64,000 nt of DNA from Parabacteroides massiliensis (GCF_900155425.1 NZ_LT700192.1:124001-188000); one strand, 5' to 3'. Shown: positions 17,666 to 27,336, numbered from the stretch's first letter. Numbers and translations: made by a program. The notes: generated from the sequence alone by a model not told the origin.

Positions 17666-19294
17666 TCAATGCCGTTTGCATTCTGTGCAGCGGTAATGGT
17701 AATGATCGGTTGCTTTATTGCAAATGGAACAATTGGTCCCGCCGGCATTATGATAGGGTGCCATGCTTGAACCGGCAGCATAAGTATATGATTCCGGCCT
17801 GTATCCCTTACCACCGCATTTGGGACATGTTCCTGAACTTGAAGATGACGACGAAAAACTACTTGACGATGAATAGCCGTCGGCCGCTACTTCTCTTTTG
17901 GCTGCTTGATAAGCTTCTGCTTCACCAGGAGCCCATAACTTGCTCATTGTTTGGTTTCCTGCACCTTGGCAATACTTGCATCTTCCGCTTCCTTGGCAGA
18001 TGGTGCATTGTTGGTAGTTTTTGAAGTATGAATTATATATTTTGCCTTGTCCGTTGCAGAGGTAACATGTCTTTTTCCCGTAACAGCCCACACATGTTGT
18101 CACTGAATATACGAAACAATATCCATCTTCATACCATGTGTAGTGTGCTTGCCCGTAAACGCAAGGAGCCGTAAGTTCATTCCTGATGATACGTCCGTTG
18201 AAATCCTGCTGCCCTTTGCGTTGATCGCCACTATATTGGAACGACTGTGCCATTGCTGCATTGGCTGTATTACCAGATAGAGATTGGGACAATGCAGACA
18301 TTACATTTTGTCCGCCGGCTACTGAACTCACAACATCAAGTGCGCGTCCAATTGCTGAAAGCCAGTTCCGTTTGCGTTTTTGAGTGCTTGTTTTCGTTTC
18401 TTGGTACGTTGCTGAAGGTATTGTACTGCTCGTAAACGATTCATTATCGGCAGGGGTTTCCGTAATGTGTTTGTGAGTACGACAAGCTATTCTAAAATCC
18501 TCTGCCCGTGTTTTTAATAAATCGACAGCAAAAATTACCACATCATTGATACTGTCTTCATTTTGCGTTAATATACGTGGAATAGGCAAATATGTAGGTT
18601 CAGCCAGGCATTTCCAATCAGCTTTTGAATAACCGGCTTCTGCAAGCTTCTTATAATCTAAATATTTTTCTACAGGCCATCCTTTTTCAGCAGCTTCTAT
18701 ACAAAAACGTGCATGCCATGCCAGAGCAAATACAGTATCTTTTTCCACCTCTTTCTCGTATGTATAGCAAAAAGCAACATTTGTTGCCGCACTTGGGTTT
18801 CCCGCTTCAAGCGAGCAAAGCGACCAATATAAGTTTTTTAGTCCGTCTCGATATTTATCTCCATTATAACCGGCATAATATTCCGATAGATTATCCATCG
18901 CATTTGCATCACCCCGGTCAGCATAGATTTTGAATTCTTTAAACGCCTTTTCATGCCACATTTCTGCAGTTTTTTTCGCATCAGCGTCTTTCAGCTTTCC
19001 TGCTTCATACATACGGGCGATCTCCCATGCCCCCCATGGATAACCATAGTCGGAACTTTTTTTGTAACACTCCAATGCCTTATTATAGTCAACAACCCCT
19101 GGATAAGTAGCATTAGACTGCCTTCCATAATTATAACAATCCCCCAAAGCCTTTATAGCCGAAACATTTCCTTTGGCAGCTTCGGCTTCTATCACATTAA
19201 AAGAATAATTGATGTTTTTATTTTCATACATTTGTTGTGCTTTTGCAGATAGTGCTATTGCACAGAGTAATAAAGTGGTAAATATATTTTTCAT
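17666..19294 (-). CDS. Exported Sel1-repeat protein with DnaJ-like CxxCxG zinc motifs
   Basis: Function unknown. The start at 19294 gives a signal peptide (MKNIFTTLLLCAIALSAKAQ); an in-frame ATG at 19318 would bury it. Residues from about 35 to 215 form Sel1/TPR-like helices (AIKALGDCYNYGRQ, NKALECYKKSSDYGYPWGAW, AMDNLSEYYAGYNGD). A polar linker leads to a cysteine-rich block: CVGCYGKKTCYLCNGQGK, then CTICQGSGRCKYCQGAG, like the DnaJ central zinc domain. After a serine-rich stretch come CPKCGGKG and a last pair (CSICNK, CTECKRH). Such metal-binding or disulfide-rich repeats are unusual in an exported protein. It has its own promoter and no operon partner. Confidence 0.75.
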   Translation of the reverse strand: MKNIFTTLLLCAIALSAKAQQMYENKNINYSFNVIEAEAAKGNVSAIKALGDCYNYGRQSNATYPGVVDYNKALECYKKSSDYGYPWGAWEIARMYEAGKLKDADAKKTAEMWHEKAFKEFKIYADRGDANAMDNLSEYYAGYNGDKYRDGLKNLYWSLCSLEAGNPSAATNVAFCYTYEKEVEKDTVFALAWHARFCIEAAEKGWPVEKYLDYKKLAEAGYSKADWKCLAEPTYLPIPRILTQNEDSINDVVIFAVDLLKTRAEDFRIACRTHKHITETPADNESFTSSTIPSATYQETKTSTQKRKRNWLSAIGRALDVVSSVAGGQNVMSALSQSLSGNTANAAMAQSFQYSGDQRKGQQDFNGRIIRNELTAPCVYGQAHYTWYEDGYCFVYSVTTCVGCYGKKTCYLCNGQGKIYNSYFKNYQQCTICQGSGRCKYCQGAGNQTMSKLWAPGEAEAYQAAKREVAADGYSSSSSFSSSSSSSGTCPKCGGKGYRPESYTYAAGSSMAPYHNAGGTNCSICNKATDHYHYRCTECKRH

Positions 19295-19339
19295 CGTAGA
19301 TAAATTAAAAAAATACATAAAAACTGTTCAGTTTGGGTG

Positions 19340-19347
19340 CAAAGGTA
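19340..19347 (-). promoter_or_regulatory. Bacteroidales -7 element for the Sel1-repeat gene
   Basis: TACCTTTG on the minus strand fits TAnnTTTG, 45 nt upstream of the chosen start at 19294 and 21 nt upstream of the alternative at 19318. Confidence 0.55.
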
Positions 19348-19430
19348 ATAAAAGAAATAGCACTGACTTTATTTTATAATCTTTTTATTTTAAGTATAAA
19401 TAAGAGCTGTATTTTTACATTTGGTAAAAA

Positions 19431-19614
19431 GTTTCAGTGAATATTTTTTGTGAAACTTTAGTTTCAAATAGTTTCTTGCCTTGAAACTTTTGTTTCACTT
19501 GCTTGAAACTTTAGTTTCCTCGGTTGAAACTTTAGTTTCGACCGCAGACACAAAAGTTTCGACCGCAGGCACAGAAGTTTCGACCGCAGATACAAAAGTT
19601 TCGAACCTTGAAAC
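19431..19614. repeat. Array of GAAAC-N4-GTTTC dyads with 21-bp phasing
   Basis: Four dyads GAAACTTT(A/T)GTTTC start at 19452, 19483, 19505 and 19526. They merge into a tandem in which GTTTC recurs at 19514, 19535, 19556, 19577 and 19598, exactly 21 bp apart, joined by CGACCGCAG plus A-rich sequence. Half-sites GTTTC (19431) and GAAAC (19610) flank the array. It lies between the Sel1-repeat promoter and the 3' end of the fimbrial anchor gene. The rest of the 387-bp gene-free interval is AT-rich with nothing else I can name. Confidence 0.85.
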
Positions 19615-19681
19615 AATTAGTGGAATAGCTTGTTTGTCGGGTTTTCAATATCCGCAGCACTTTACACGATTTTTCAAGCGG

Positions 19682-20584
19682 TTACATCTCATCACTTTCT
19701 TTTATATCCCAACCGTTAATCTTTATGCCGATCGGGCTATAACCCTTGAATGAGATTTCAATTGTGAAATCATGTTCGTTCTCTAAATTAATATCTGGAT
19801 TTTTGTTCAGAAGTTCTCCGATAAGGTCTTCATCGTAGCAAACGGTGTTTGTTCCATCCACTATCTGTAAATGCGGTATCCGGTTTTTATCAAGTTTCAT
19901 TACATTGAAATCTGCTGTTAACGTATCGCTCTCTTGTGCAGGTCTCATATAGACAGGCGTATAAAGAATCCGGTCGTCATTGGTAAACGAAGATGAATAT
20001 CCGTATTTGCCATTATCATCTTCGATATAGATGTTATGAGATAAGGCTTTGTCCAAATTATAGGCAATGACACGGATATGGTTCGTAATCTGTTTTAGAT
20101 TTATCCGGACAATCTTTTTTTCGTGTTCATCCAATGTTACCGTCTTATGTATCCCGTGATATAGCAACTTGGGTTGGACTGTAATCCGGTTGTCCGTATC
20201 CCGTTTCAGGAACAAGAAAAAATCTTCTATATGCGTTAGTCCCGGAATGCACGTTGTTGTTCCGTATGTTGCCTCGTCATACCCCGCCCATGTTACAAAT
20301 TGGTAACTTCCTTGTGTATAAGGAAGTCCCAATTCATAATTATCATCGATCCATATCAGGGAATCATTTATTTGTGAAACGAAAAAACCTTTGTCGTCAA
20401 AAATGAATACAGATAACCGATCGACCCTATTTCCGTTATCGGGGGTATTTGTGCCGGCCGGATATTGAAATTTAAGAACGATACCTGTTTCGTCCGGAAT
20501 ACATTCCGGCAGGCCTTCTTGTATACAATCTGTCAGTGCGAATGACCAGGTAACTAATATGATCCATTTTAAACAAGCTTTCAT
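19682..20584 (-). CDS. FimB/Mfa2-family fimbrial anchor lipoprotein
   Basis: Likely anchors fimbriae in the outer membrane and caps pilin polymerisation, as Mfa2 and FimB do in Porphyromonas gingivalis. The 300-residue protein has a lipobox-like cysteine (FALTDC), then the family's opening beta-strands (IVLKFQYPAGTNTPDNGNRV, DRLSVFIFDDKGFFV) and an acidic, strand-rich body (GSYQFVTWAGYDE). It starts 20 nt after the pilin gene on the same strand, so the two form an operon. Confidence 0.85.
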   Translation of the reverse strand: MKACLKWIILVTWSFALTDCIQEGLPECIPDETGIVLKFQYPAGTNTPDNGNRVDRLSVFIFDDKGFFVSQINDSLIWIDDNYELGLPYTQGSYQFVTWAGYDEATYGTTTCIPGLTHIEDFFLFLKRDTDNRITVQPKLLYHGIHKTVTLDEHEKKIVRINLKQITNHIRVIAYNLDKALSHNIYIEDDNGKYGYSSSFTNDDRILYTPVYMRPAQESDTLTADFNVMKLDKNRIPHLQIVDGTNTVCYDEDLIGELLNKNPDINLENEHDFTIEISFKGYSPIGIKINGWDIKESDEM

Positions 20585-20604
20585 TTCACAGATAAAATGA
20601 TGGA

Positions 20605-21996
20605 TTATAGATCATAGTCTTCTTCGTAAACCTCCCATGGATTGATTTCGATATCCGTACTTATCCATGTTTCAGGTTTTAGTATTTCTCCGGTATCGAA
20701 ATTGTCTGAAGGATTACCAGGGGCTTGTATACTATGGATGTTTACCTTAAAATACTGATTCCGGTAAACATTGTAAGGCGCTTGAGGTGACGTGGCATTG
20801 GCATTGACGAAAATGTGGAAGTAACAGATTCCATCAGTAAAGGTATTCTCTTCCAATGCGTATGTTCCGTTATAAGAAGGCATTCCCGGAGTGTTATTGC
20901 TGCAAAGCTCGGCATATTGTTGTGCAATGGTTCCATTTACGAAATAGTTGGCAATGCCATCGGTTGTTCTGACAACATAGAAAGTTTTGCCGGAATTATT
21001 AGGATTGTCGATAATTGTAAAATCTGCCGGTTGGGTTGGCGTAGGATTGGTGGTCGATATTACTTTGTCTGGCGTAAACACTCCACTGACACTGATAAAA
21101 GTCACTCCGTTTATTTCTGTTTGCCCTAAGCTGTATTTGAATGAATTCTCCGGCGCATAGGAAAAAGAGGCCGGAACATCGGCTGAGAGATATGTGTTTA
21201 TGGCGTCTGAACCTCTTTCGAAGTCCGATACGGAATAATTTTCCCAGTTATAATCCTTGATAATCCCGTCTCTTTTATCTTGTATGAAGTAGAACTTTTT
21301 ATTCAAGTTTCTCCACCCGAATTTTATGTCTGTCATTTTTCCTCCTCCGTTTACAACGAAGTCATTCGCTTTAAATACGGCTGTTTTCGCCACAACGCGG
21401 GAAACCGGAATAGACATGCGGTTTGTTAGGGCAAGGCTTTCATCTTCATATAAGTTTGCGGCCGGAGTGCTTTCCGGATAACTTGTGTTGAACATGACAA
21501 AGCCGTTTGTCGGGTCTGCCAGTTGTGAGATTTCTTGAGCAAACTCGTTATAGCTGAATGCCCCGAGGCCATTGGTCGTGATGTAGTTGACCATGTCTGC
21601 GTTGAGGTTCACTGCTGCAAAAATATATTTGTCGTTTTTTTTGGTTTTGATAGGTTTGTTTGTCACCCAGGTGGAGCTACCGGAAGATTGAGGGGTAAGG
21701 GAATTGTCTTCTACCGTAAATTCGGCAACCGTCGGTGTATGTGGGGGATCGGTATCATAGATAAATACATGCAAGGTCTTGACCTTGTTTTCATCTGCTG
21801 TCCCCGAATCAATGGCACGGCCCGAAGGGGCTTTCGTCATAGTCGTATGAGGAATATTTATCGCGATAGAGGTATACGCGTCCGGGCGGTCGGCTTTCGG
21901 ATCTTTTGCGGATTCTTGAGGGAACTCGTTCTCTTCGCTGCATGCCGTAATAGCTAATGCTGCAAATAACGTCATACACAAATTGCTTGTTTTCAT
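20605..21996 (-). CDS. FimA/Mfa1-type major fimbrial subunit precursor
   Basis: Pilin of a type V fimbria. Proteins of this family are exported as lipoproteins, trimmed by a protease and assembled by strand exchange. The lipobox LAITAC is at residues 14-19, and a pilin N-terminal domain follows (VKTLHVFIYDTDPPHTPTV, DKYIFAAVNLNADMVNYI). The C-terminal domain ends in ISTDIEINPWEVYEEDYDL, the final strand usual for Mfa1-like subunits. At 463 residues it is closer to Mfa1 than to the shorter FimA. It leads an operon with the anchor gene and is divergent from the large fimbrial protein. Confidence 0.85.
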   Translation of the reverse strand: MKTSNLCMTLFAALAITACSEENEFPQESAKDPKADRPDAYTSIAINIPHTTMTKAPSGRAIDSGTADENKVKTLHVFIYDTDPPHTPTVAEFTVEDNSLTPQSSGSSTWVTNKPIKTKKNDKYIFAAVNLNADMVNYITTNGLGAFSYNEFAQEISQLADPTNGFVMFNTSYPESTPAANLYEDESLALTNRMSIPVSRVVAKTAVFKANDFVVNGGGKMTDIKFGWRNLNKKFYFIQDKRDGIIKDYNWENYSVSDFERGSDAINTYLSADVPASFSYAPENSFKYSLGQTEINGVTFISVSGVFTPDKVISTTNPTPTQPADFTIIDNPNNSGKTFYVVRTTDGIANYFVNGTIAQQYAELCSNNTPGMPSYNGTYALEENTFTDGICYFHIFVNANATSPQAPYNVYRNQYFKVNIHSIQAPGNPSDNFDTGEILKPETWISTDIEINPWEVYEEDYDL

Positions 21997-22186
21997 ATGC
22001 TTGCTTTTTTTAGTGAATACTTATATTGCTTTTTTATTTATCCGGTTTAATCCGATTGTCCTATGAAAACATCCGTTCGGTCCAAATGGTTACGTTTTTA
22101 AGGAAAATGGATATTCTTTAAAAAACAATGAGTTAGATTAATGAAACAAAAGGACGATGATTCATGTTTTATCGGAAAAACGCATC

Positions 22187-24352
22187 ATGAGAAAATTTAT
22201 ATCCATCCTGGCCGTTATTCTCTTTTTTATATCCTGTAATGACGAGGTAGAGATACCTGCCGGAAATGATGCAGGTGATGGTATAAAAGTGAGAATGGTC
22301 ATAACGATTCCCTTTTCTACAGGTTATTCTAAGACAAAAGCCGGGATTGGACAACCCATTCATGAGTCTTTGATTAGTGAAGTCCAGGTGTTGGTGTTTG
22401 AAGATCGGAAATACCGGTACCGGGTGCCAGGCATATCTATCAATAGCAATACGGAACAGACAACATTCACTGCTCTTTTGAAAGCGAGTCCTTTGCCTGT
22501 GGAATTGCTTATTTTGGCAAATACAGACGAAGCGGTTATATCCAATGAACCGTCGTCGGGTGATAGTAAAGATGTCGTGAAAAAGAAAATAAATCGGCAG
22601 TTTGATAATCTGGTATCCAATTTCCCGATGTATGGCGAATATGAGTTCCCTGCCGGACTGTCATCGACGGAAAAACAAGAAATCACAGGAATAAAGATGT
22701 TACGCTCCATAGCCCGTGTGGATGTTATCGCTACCGAAGCTATGAATTTCAGACTGGCGGGAGTAAAAGCATATCGTGCCAATAGTTCGTTGCAGGTGAT
22801 TCCTGATGAAGCGGGCTCTGTGAAAGTGACAACTCCGAGTGTCCCTGACGAAAGTACGGCAAATGTGAACAGCCGTATGTTTTCTGTTGCCGAGGAGGAT
22901 GGAAATGAATTTTCCGCACAACTTTATTTGCCGGAGGCGAGTTCTCCGGCCGAAAGCGACCGGGTAAGCAATGCCACGTGTGTCGTCGTCGGTGGCTACT
23001 ATAATGGAAGCGACAAGATGAGTTATTATCGTATGGATTTTGACCCGGATAACAAGGAAAACTCTTTTGGGCAAATCCTGCGTAATCATAAATATATATT
23101 TAATGTAAAAAAGGTTTCCGCTCCCGGATGGGACAATCCTGACGATGCTGCGAATAACCGGTCTGCACATATTATGGTGGAAGTGCAACAATGGGATGAT
23201 AATACGATAGATATGTCTTTTGACGGAGAACATCATTTCGGTGTTTCTTCCCGCGAAATCGTATTGAATAACAAGGCTGGTTCTAATGCAGTCATAGATG
23301 TGTTTACCGACTTGACCGACTATACGCTTCAGTGGGCGGATGCCAATGGCTTGCCGATAGGAAGTGAGGAACAATCATTATCAGATGATTATTTTACCGT
23401 AGAAAAGAATCCGGACGGCAGTCGGTTGATTGTAACGGCCTTACAGGATAATATGTCTGGTGATGCCGGTCCGGTCCGGCGTTTTGTCATTACTGCCCAT
23501 CGGTGGAAAATCTTGGTGACGGTCCGGCAAAAATATAGTGTGGCAGCCAATACGGTAATCAATTTGTTGACATTTAATGCCGGCTTAGGTAATTTGGGCA
23601 CTAATCTTGTCGCTTCGGTTTCTCCTGACGGACGTGCAGGAGGTATAAGAGGCATATTGGATAATCGGAATAATTTCGGTCCGGACGGGAATGTCATTTG
23701 TGGAGGGTATAATCTGATACGGTCCAATACAAATAATAATAGATTGACAGATGCCCTTTTTGCGGCTTTTGATGTCGTATATGTCCATTATATGGGTAAT
23801 GCTTATTTCGGAAATGAAGATGCGAAGAAAGTACATGATTGGTTGAAGGCGAAGAAGAACCGTGTGCTGATTGCCTCTTATGATGCCACGGATGTAAGTA
23901 AATATCTGATCGATGAACTTTTAGGAGGAAATAGCGATATAAAATATTTGACCGCCAATAATGGTGAGTTTGCTGTCGCTCCGTCAAGCGTGGATAATAG
24001 CTACTTCACTTCTACCGGACCTTTTACAAGCGGATCTTATACTCCGGTCTCTCCGGGTTTCTCATTTCGTAACTACGATGCCTATCATGGTGAAATACTT
24101 TTGAACACCGAGTCGGCGAAAGGAATCACTCCGATTTTGACAGGGAAGGCTGGAGGGATCGTGTTAGGTGTAGACTATTCGAGACGGATCGTTTATATCG
24201 GAGATACGGATTTGGGTAACTCTTTGTCCGGAACAGGAGGTACAAGTGATAACCGGATAAATAACACTACAGGAGAGATAAATAATGATGCTTCTAAATT
24301 GATAGCCAATCTCTTTGCCTGGATAACCGATGTCGTGTTATATGGGGAATAA
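22187..24352 (+). CDS. Large fimbrial-type lipoprotein, possible tip or accessory subunit
   Basis: The ATG at 22187 gives a clean lipoprotein signal (ISILAVILFFISC); the upstream ATG at 22157 would bury it. Residues about 25-310 look like a FimB/Mfa2-type or DUF4906 pilin module (SEVQVLVFEDRKYRYRV, LRNHKYIFNVKKVS, VEVQQWDDNTIDMSF). A BACON-like beta domain follows (EIVLNNKAGSNAVIDVFTDL to FVITAHRWKILVTVRQ). The last about 260 residues form an alpha/beta domain (FDVVYVHYMGNAYFG, DWLKAKKNRVLIASYD, GIVLGVDYSRRIVYIGDTDL) resembling glutamine-amidotransferase/ThuA folds. A tip adhesin role is inferred from its size and from divergence from the pilin operon. Confidence 0.7.
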   Translation: MRKFISILAVILFFISCNDEVEIPAGNDAGDGIKVRMVITIPFSTGYSKTKAGIGQPIHESLISEVQVLVFEDRKYRYRVPGISINSNTEQTTFTALLKASPLPVELLILANTDEAVISNEPSSGDSKDVVKKKINRQFDNLVSNFPMYGEYEFPAGLSSTEKQEITGIKMLRSIARVDVIATEAMNFRLAGVKAYRANSSLQVIPDEAGSVKVTTPSVPDESTANVNSRMFSVAEEDGNEFSAQLYLPEASSPAESDRVSNATCVVVGGYYNGSDKMSYYRMDFDPDNKENSFGQILRNHKYIFNVKKVSAPGWDNPDDAANNRSAHIMVEVQQWDDNTIDMSFDGEHHFGVSSREIVLNNKAGSNAVIDVFTDLTDYTLQWADANGLPIGSEEQSLSDDYFTVEKNPDGSRLIVTALQDNMSGDAGPVRRFVITAHRWKILVTVRQKYSVAANTVINLLTFNAGLGNLGTNLVASVSPDGRAGGIRGILDNRNNFGPDGNVICGGYNLIRSNTNNNRLTDALFAAFDVVYVHYMGNAYFGNEDAKKVHDWLKAKKNRVLIASYDATDVSKYLIDELLGGNSDIKYLTANNGEFAVAPSSVDNSYFTSTGPFTSGSYTPVSPGFSFRNYDAYHGEILLNTESAKGITPILTGKAGGIVLGVDYSRRIVYIGDTDLGNSLSGTGGTSDNRINNTTGEINNDASKLIANLFAWITDVVLYGE

Positions 24353-24480
24353 GTGGAAAGGCGGAAGATGGAAATGCGTTGTTTGTTCTGAAAAGATTTG
24401 CCGGTTGGGAAATAAACGGTATCTTTATCATGCTATATACTTAATCAATTCGATCTTTTAACTCTATAGTTGTTGTCTAT

Positions 24481-25665
24481 ATGTTTTTAACAACATCACA
24501 AATACAGTTTATTAAAGAACATGCAGCAGATGATTTGGCTCGTCTGTTACTTTCCGCCGCTAAGTACCCCGGAATGGATATCCCTTTTTTGGTCGATCAG
24601 ATTGCGGCCCGGAGGCAGATTCGGGAGAAATTGCCTTCGTGGTATGAGAACGAGCGACTGGCCTTCCCCTCAAAGATTGCGGCAGAACAATGTTCTTCCG
24701 AACAAACGGCTGCCTATAAGCAAGAACTGGTTGGCGAAGACTGGACTGTCTGTGACTTGACGGGAGGCTTGGGAATCGATAGCTATTTTCTTTCCCGTAA
24801 GGCAAAACATTTGACTTACATAGAGCGTTTCCCTGCTTATTGTGAAGCTGCGGAATATAATTTTTCCGTCTTGGGAGCCGGTAATATAACGGTTGTAAAT
24901 GGCGATATCACTCAATTTGTCGAAGCTCTTCCGGTGGTCGATGCCTTCTATATCGATCCTGCACGTCGAGGCGAATCCAACAAACGGGTTTTCGCCTTGC
25001 AGGATTGCGAACCTGACCTGCCCGGATTGTTGCCGGAACTTTTGAAACGTTCTCCGCGTGTCATTGCAAAACTCTCTCCGATGGCCGATATACAAATGAC
25101 TTTGGAGCTGCTGCCGGGGACGACGTCCGTACATGTCCTTTCTGTGAAAAACGAATGCAAAGAACTGCTTTTCGTGACGGAACGCGGGGCGGAAGGCAGA
25201 CAGCCGTCGATCCGGTGCATCAATTTCGGGACGAACGGGGTGCAATCTTTTCTTTTTACAATGGAGGAGGAGCGTAATGCCGGACTGATCTTGGCCGAAC
25301 GGGTCGGTGCATATTTGTATGAACCGAATGTCTCGGTTTTAAAAGCCGGAGCATTTAAGCAGATAGCTGTCCGGATGGGAGTAAAGAAGTTGCAGGTGAG
25401 CAGCCATTTATATACTTCGGACCAGTTGGTTTCCGGATTCCCCGGTCGTAGATTCCGGGTAGACGAAATACTGCCTTTTACAGGGAAACTCTGTAAAGGG
25501 CTTTCGAAAACACTTCCTCAGGCAAATATAACCGTGCGCAATTTTCCCCTTTCAGTAGAAGAACTGCGCAAGCGGACGAAGATAGCCGACGGTGGTCCTG
25601 TCTTTCTTTTTGCAACCACTCTTTCGGATGGGAAAAAGGTTCTGGTCAGGTGCTCCAAAGCCTGA
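24481..25665 (+). CDS. Class I SAM-dependent methyltransferase with THUMP-like domain
   Basis: A 394-residue cytoplasmic protein, probably an RNA methyltransferase. The SAM-binding motif I is DLTGGLGIDSYFLS, motif II the acidic IERFP, and the catalytic-loop motif AFYIDPARRG resembles the D-P-P-R-like loop of RNA or N-methyltransferases. A helical N-terminal domain precedes it and a THUMP-like C-terminal domain follows (LPQANITVRNFPLSVEELRK). Its stop codon directly abuts that of the convergent transporter gene. The target nucleoside is unknown. A TATCTTTA about 60 nt upstream may be a weak -7 element. Confidence 0.8.
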   Translation: MFLTTSQIQFIKEHAADDLARLLLSAAKYPGMDIPFLVDQIAARRQIREKLPSWYENERLAFPSKIAAEQCSSEQTAAYKQELVGEDWTVCDLTGGLGIDSYFLSRKAKHLTYIERFPAYCEAAEYNFSVLGAGNITVVNGDITQFVEALPVVDAFYIDPARRGESNKRVFALQDCEPDLPGLLPELLKRSPRVIAKLSPMADIQMTLELLPGTTSVHVLSVKNECKELLFVTERGAEGRQPSIRCINFGTNGVQSFLFTMEEERNAGLILAERVGAYLYEPNVSVLKAGAFKQIAVRMGVKKLQVSSHLYTSDQLVSGFPGRRFRVDEILPFTGKLCKGLSKTLPQANITVRNFPLSVEELRKRTKIADGGPVFLFATTLSDGKKVLVRCSKA

Positions 25666-27336
25666 TCAGGTAAATAACATCAGTACCAACTGCGCCGAGA
25701 TTACACGGATAAACATTGAAAGCGGATAGACGGTGGCATAAGAAACGGAAGGCTCGTCGCCATCGACAGTCGTGTTGGCATAGCTTAAAGCCATCGGGTT
25801 TGCCATGCTTCCGCAAAGCATCCCTACATTATGCGCATAGTCGAGTTTGAAGAATTGCGAAGCCACAAAACCGATGATCAGTACCGGCACGATCGTCAGC
25901 AGGAATCCCAGCCCGACCCAAAGCAACCCTTCAGCCCGGAAAACCGTTTCGAAGAAATGTGCCCCCGAATCGATTCCTAATCCCGCCAAGTAAATAATGA
26001 TTCCCAATTGACGGAGCATCAGGTTGGCGCTCATCGTCGTGTAGGTTGTCAGATGGAAACGTGGACCGAATGCTCCCATTAGGATCCCGACAATGATCGG
26101 GCCTCCGGCAATCCCCAATTTGACCGGCGTGCTCATCCCCGGCAGCGTGATCGGCAACGCCCCTAACAGCATGCCCAGTGAGATACCGATAAAGACAGCC
26201 AACAGGTTCGGGTTTTTTAACCGTTTGATCTCGTCACCTAAAATCTTTCCGACCGTGTTCACCGAGTTTGCTTCTCCGACGATTGTCAGCCGGTCGCCGA
26301 TTTGCAGGCGCAGGTCGGGAGAGGCCAGCAGGTCTATACCGGCACGGTTCACACGCGTAATATTGATACCGTAGAGGTTGCGGAGGCGGAGGGAACCCAG
26401 TTTTACACCGTTCACTCGGTTACGGGTCACCGCGATGCGGCGGGAGATCAGTTGGCTGTCGATGGCATTCCAATCGATATCCGCCTTATTCCAGTCGACA
26501 TTTTCCTGTTCGCCAAAGAGGACTTTAATATTTTCGACATCCGATTTGACGGAGATGATCAAAAGGTGGTCATGTTCGTGGAGCAAGGTGTCTGAAGTCG
26601 GAATGCTTACCTTCCCGTTTCTCCATACGCGGGAGATAACGAAATGTTTGTCTGTCAGCTTCATCACATCCTTGATGCTTTTCTCGTAGATGGCCGGATT
26701 ACTAACCTGGAATTCGGCGACATAGGTAGTCGTATCGCGCTGTTCTCTCTGGTCTTTAGGTTTCTTGTCGGCAAACAAGGCTCTCAGGATGATAATCGCC
26801 AAGATCACGCCCACCACACCGAGCGGATAAGTGACGGCACACGCCAATGCCATGTCTGTCACCCCTTTGGTGTTGGATGGATCTATCTGCAACAAAGCTT
26901 GTTGGGCAGCTCCTAATGCAGGCGTGTTGGTGACGGCCCCACAAAGCAAACCGACCATATTGGAAAGGGAAACTCCTGTTGTCCAGTGCAGTCCGACCGT
27001 CATAGCCAGTCCGAGTACAATAACGCCCAGCCCCATCATGTTCATAGCTACGCCTCCCTTTTTCAGCGAAGAGAAAAAACCGGGTCCTACCTGTAATCCT
27101 AATGCGTAGACGAAAAGGATCAGACCGAAACTTTGTGCGAAATAAAGCATGTCTTTATTTACGACAATCCCTAAATGCCCTGCCAGGATACCTGCAAAGA
27201 ATACGAATGTAATACCCAGTGATATACCGAATATCTTGATCCGCCCCAAATACAATCCGAGTGCAGAGACCAGTGAAATAATGATAACCGCCTGAACCAT
27301 CGTAGGTTCTAAAAAGGCCTCTTGTAACCAATTCAT
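25666..27336 (-). CDS. AspT/YidE-family transporter with two RCK_C domains
   Basis: Inner-membrane transporter of the aspartate:alanine exchanger family; substrate unknown. Five or six membrane segments (AVIIISLVSALGLYLG, GLILFVYALGLQVGP) come before and five or six after two regulatory TrkA-C/RCK_C domains (VMKLTDKHFVISRVWRNGKV, and GIDLLASPDLRLQIGDRLTI). The paired motifs GLQVGPGFF and GLGIDSGAHFF show the family's internal duplication. I start at 27336 because the -7 element at 27363-27370 places the transcript start inside the longer reading frame. About 556 residues. Confidence 0.85.
   Translation of the reverse strand: MNWLQEAFLEPTMVQAVIIISLVSALGLYLGRIKIFGISLGITFVFFAGILAGHLGIVVNKDMLYFAQSFGLILFVYALGLQVGPGFFSSLKKGGVAMNMMGLGVIVLGLAMTVGLHWTTGVSLSNMVGLLCGAVTNTPALGAAQQALLQIDPSNTKGVTDMALACAVTYPLGVVGVILAIIILRALFADKKPKDQREQRDTTTYVAEFQVSNPAIYEKSIKDVMKLTDKHFVISRVWRNGKVSIPTSDTLLHEHDHLLIISVKSDVENIKVLFGEQENVDWNKADIDWNAIDSQLISRRIAVTRNRVNGVKLGSLRLRNLYGINITRVNRAGIDLLASPDLRLQIGDRLTIVGEANSVNTVGKILGDEIKRLKNPNLLAVFIGISLGMLLGALPITLPGMSTPVKLGIAGGPIIVGILMGAFGPRFHLTTYTTMSANLMLRQLGIIIYLAGLGIDSGAHFFETVFRAEGLLWVGLGFLLTIVPVLIIGFVASQFFKLDYAHNVGMLCGSMANPMALSYANTTVDGDEPSVSYATVYPLSMFIRVISAQLVLMLFT

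Noticed and set aside
19431-19614. CRISPR array
   Set aside because: Repeats are too short, spacers are near-identical rather than unique, and there are no cas genes.
19481-19753. Small repeat protein coded across the GAAAC array
   Set aside because: The seven-residue protein repeat is a by-product of the 21-bp period; it needs a TTG start, has no ribosome site and overlaps the fimbrial anchor gene.
25660-25668. Functional signal at the abutting stop codons of the methyltransferase and transporter genes
   Set aside because: The zero-base junction is striking, but no hairpin or motif was found there, so it is probably just compact gene packing.
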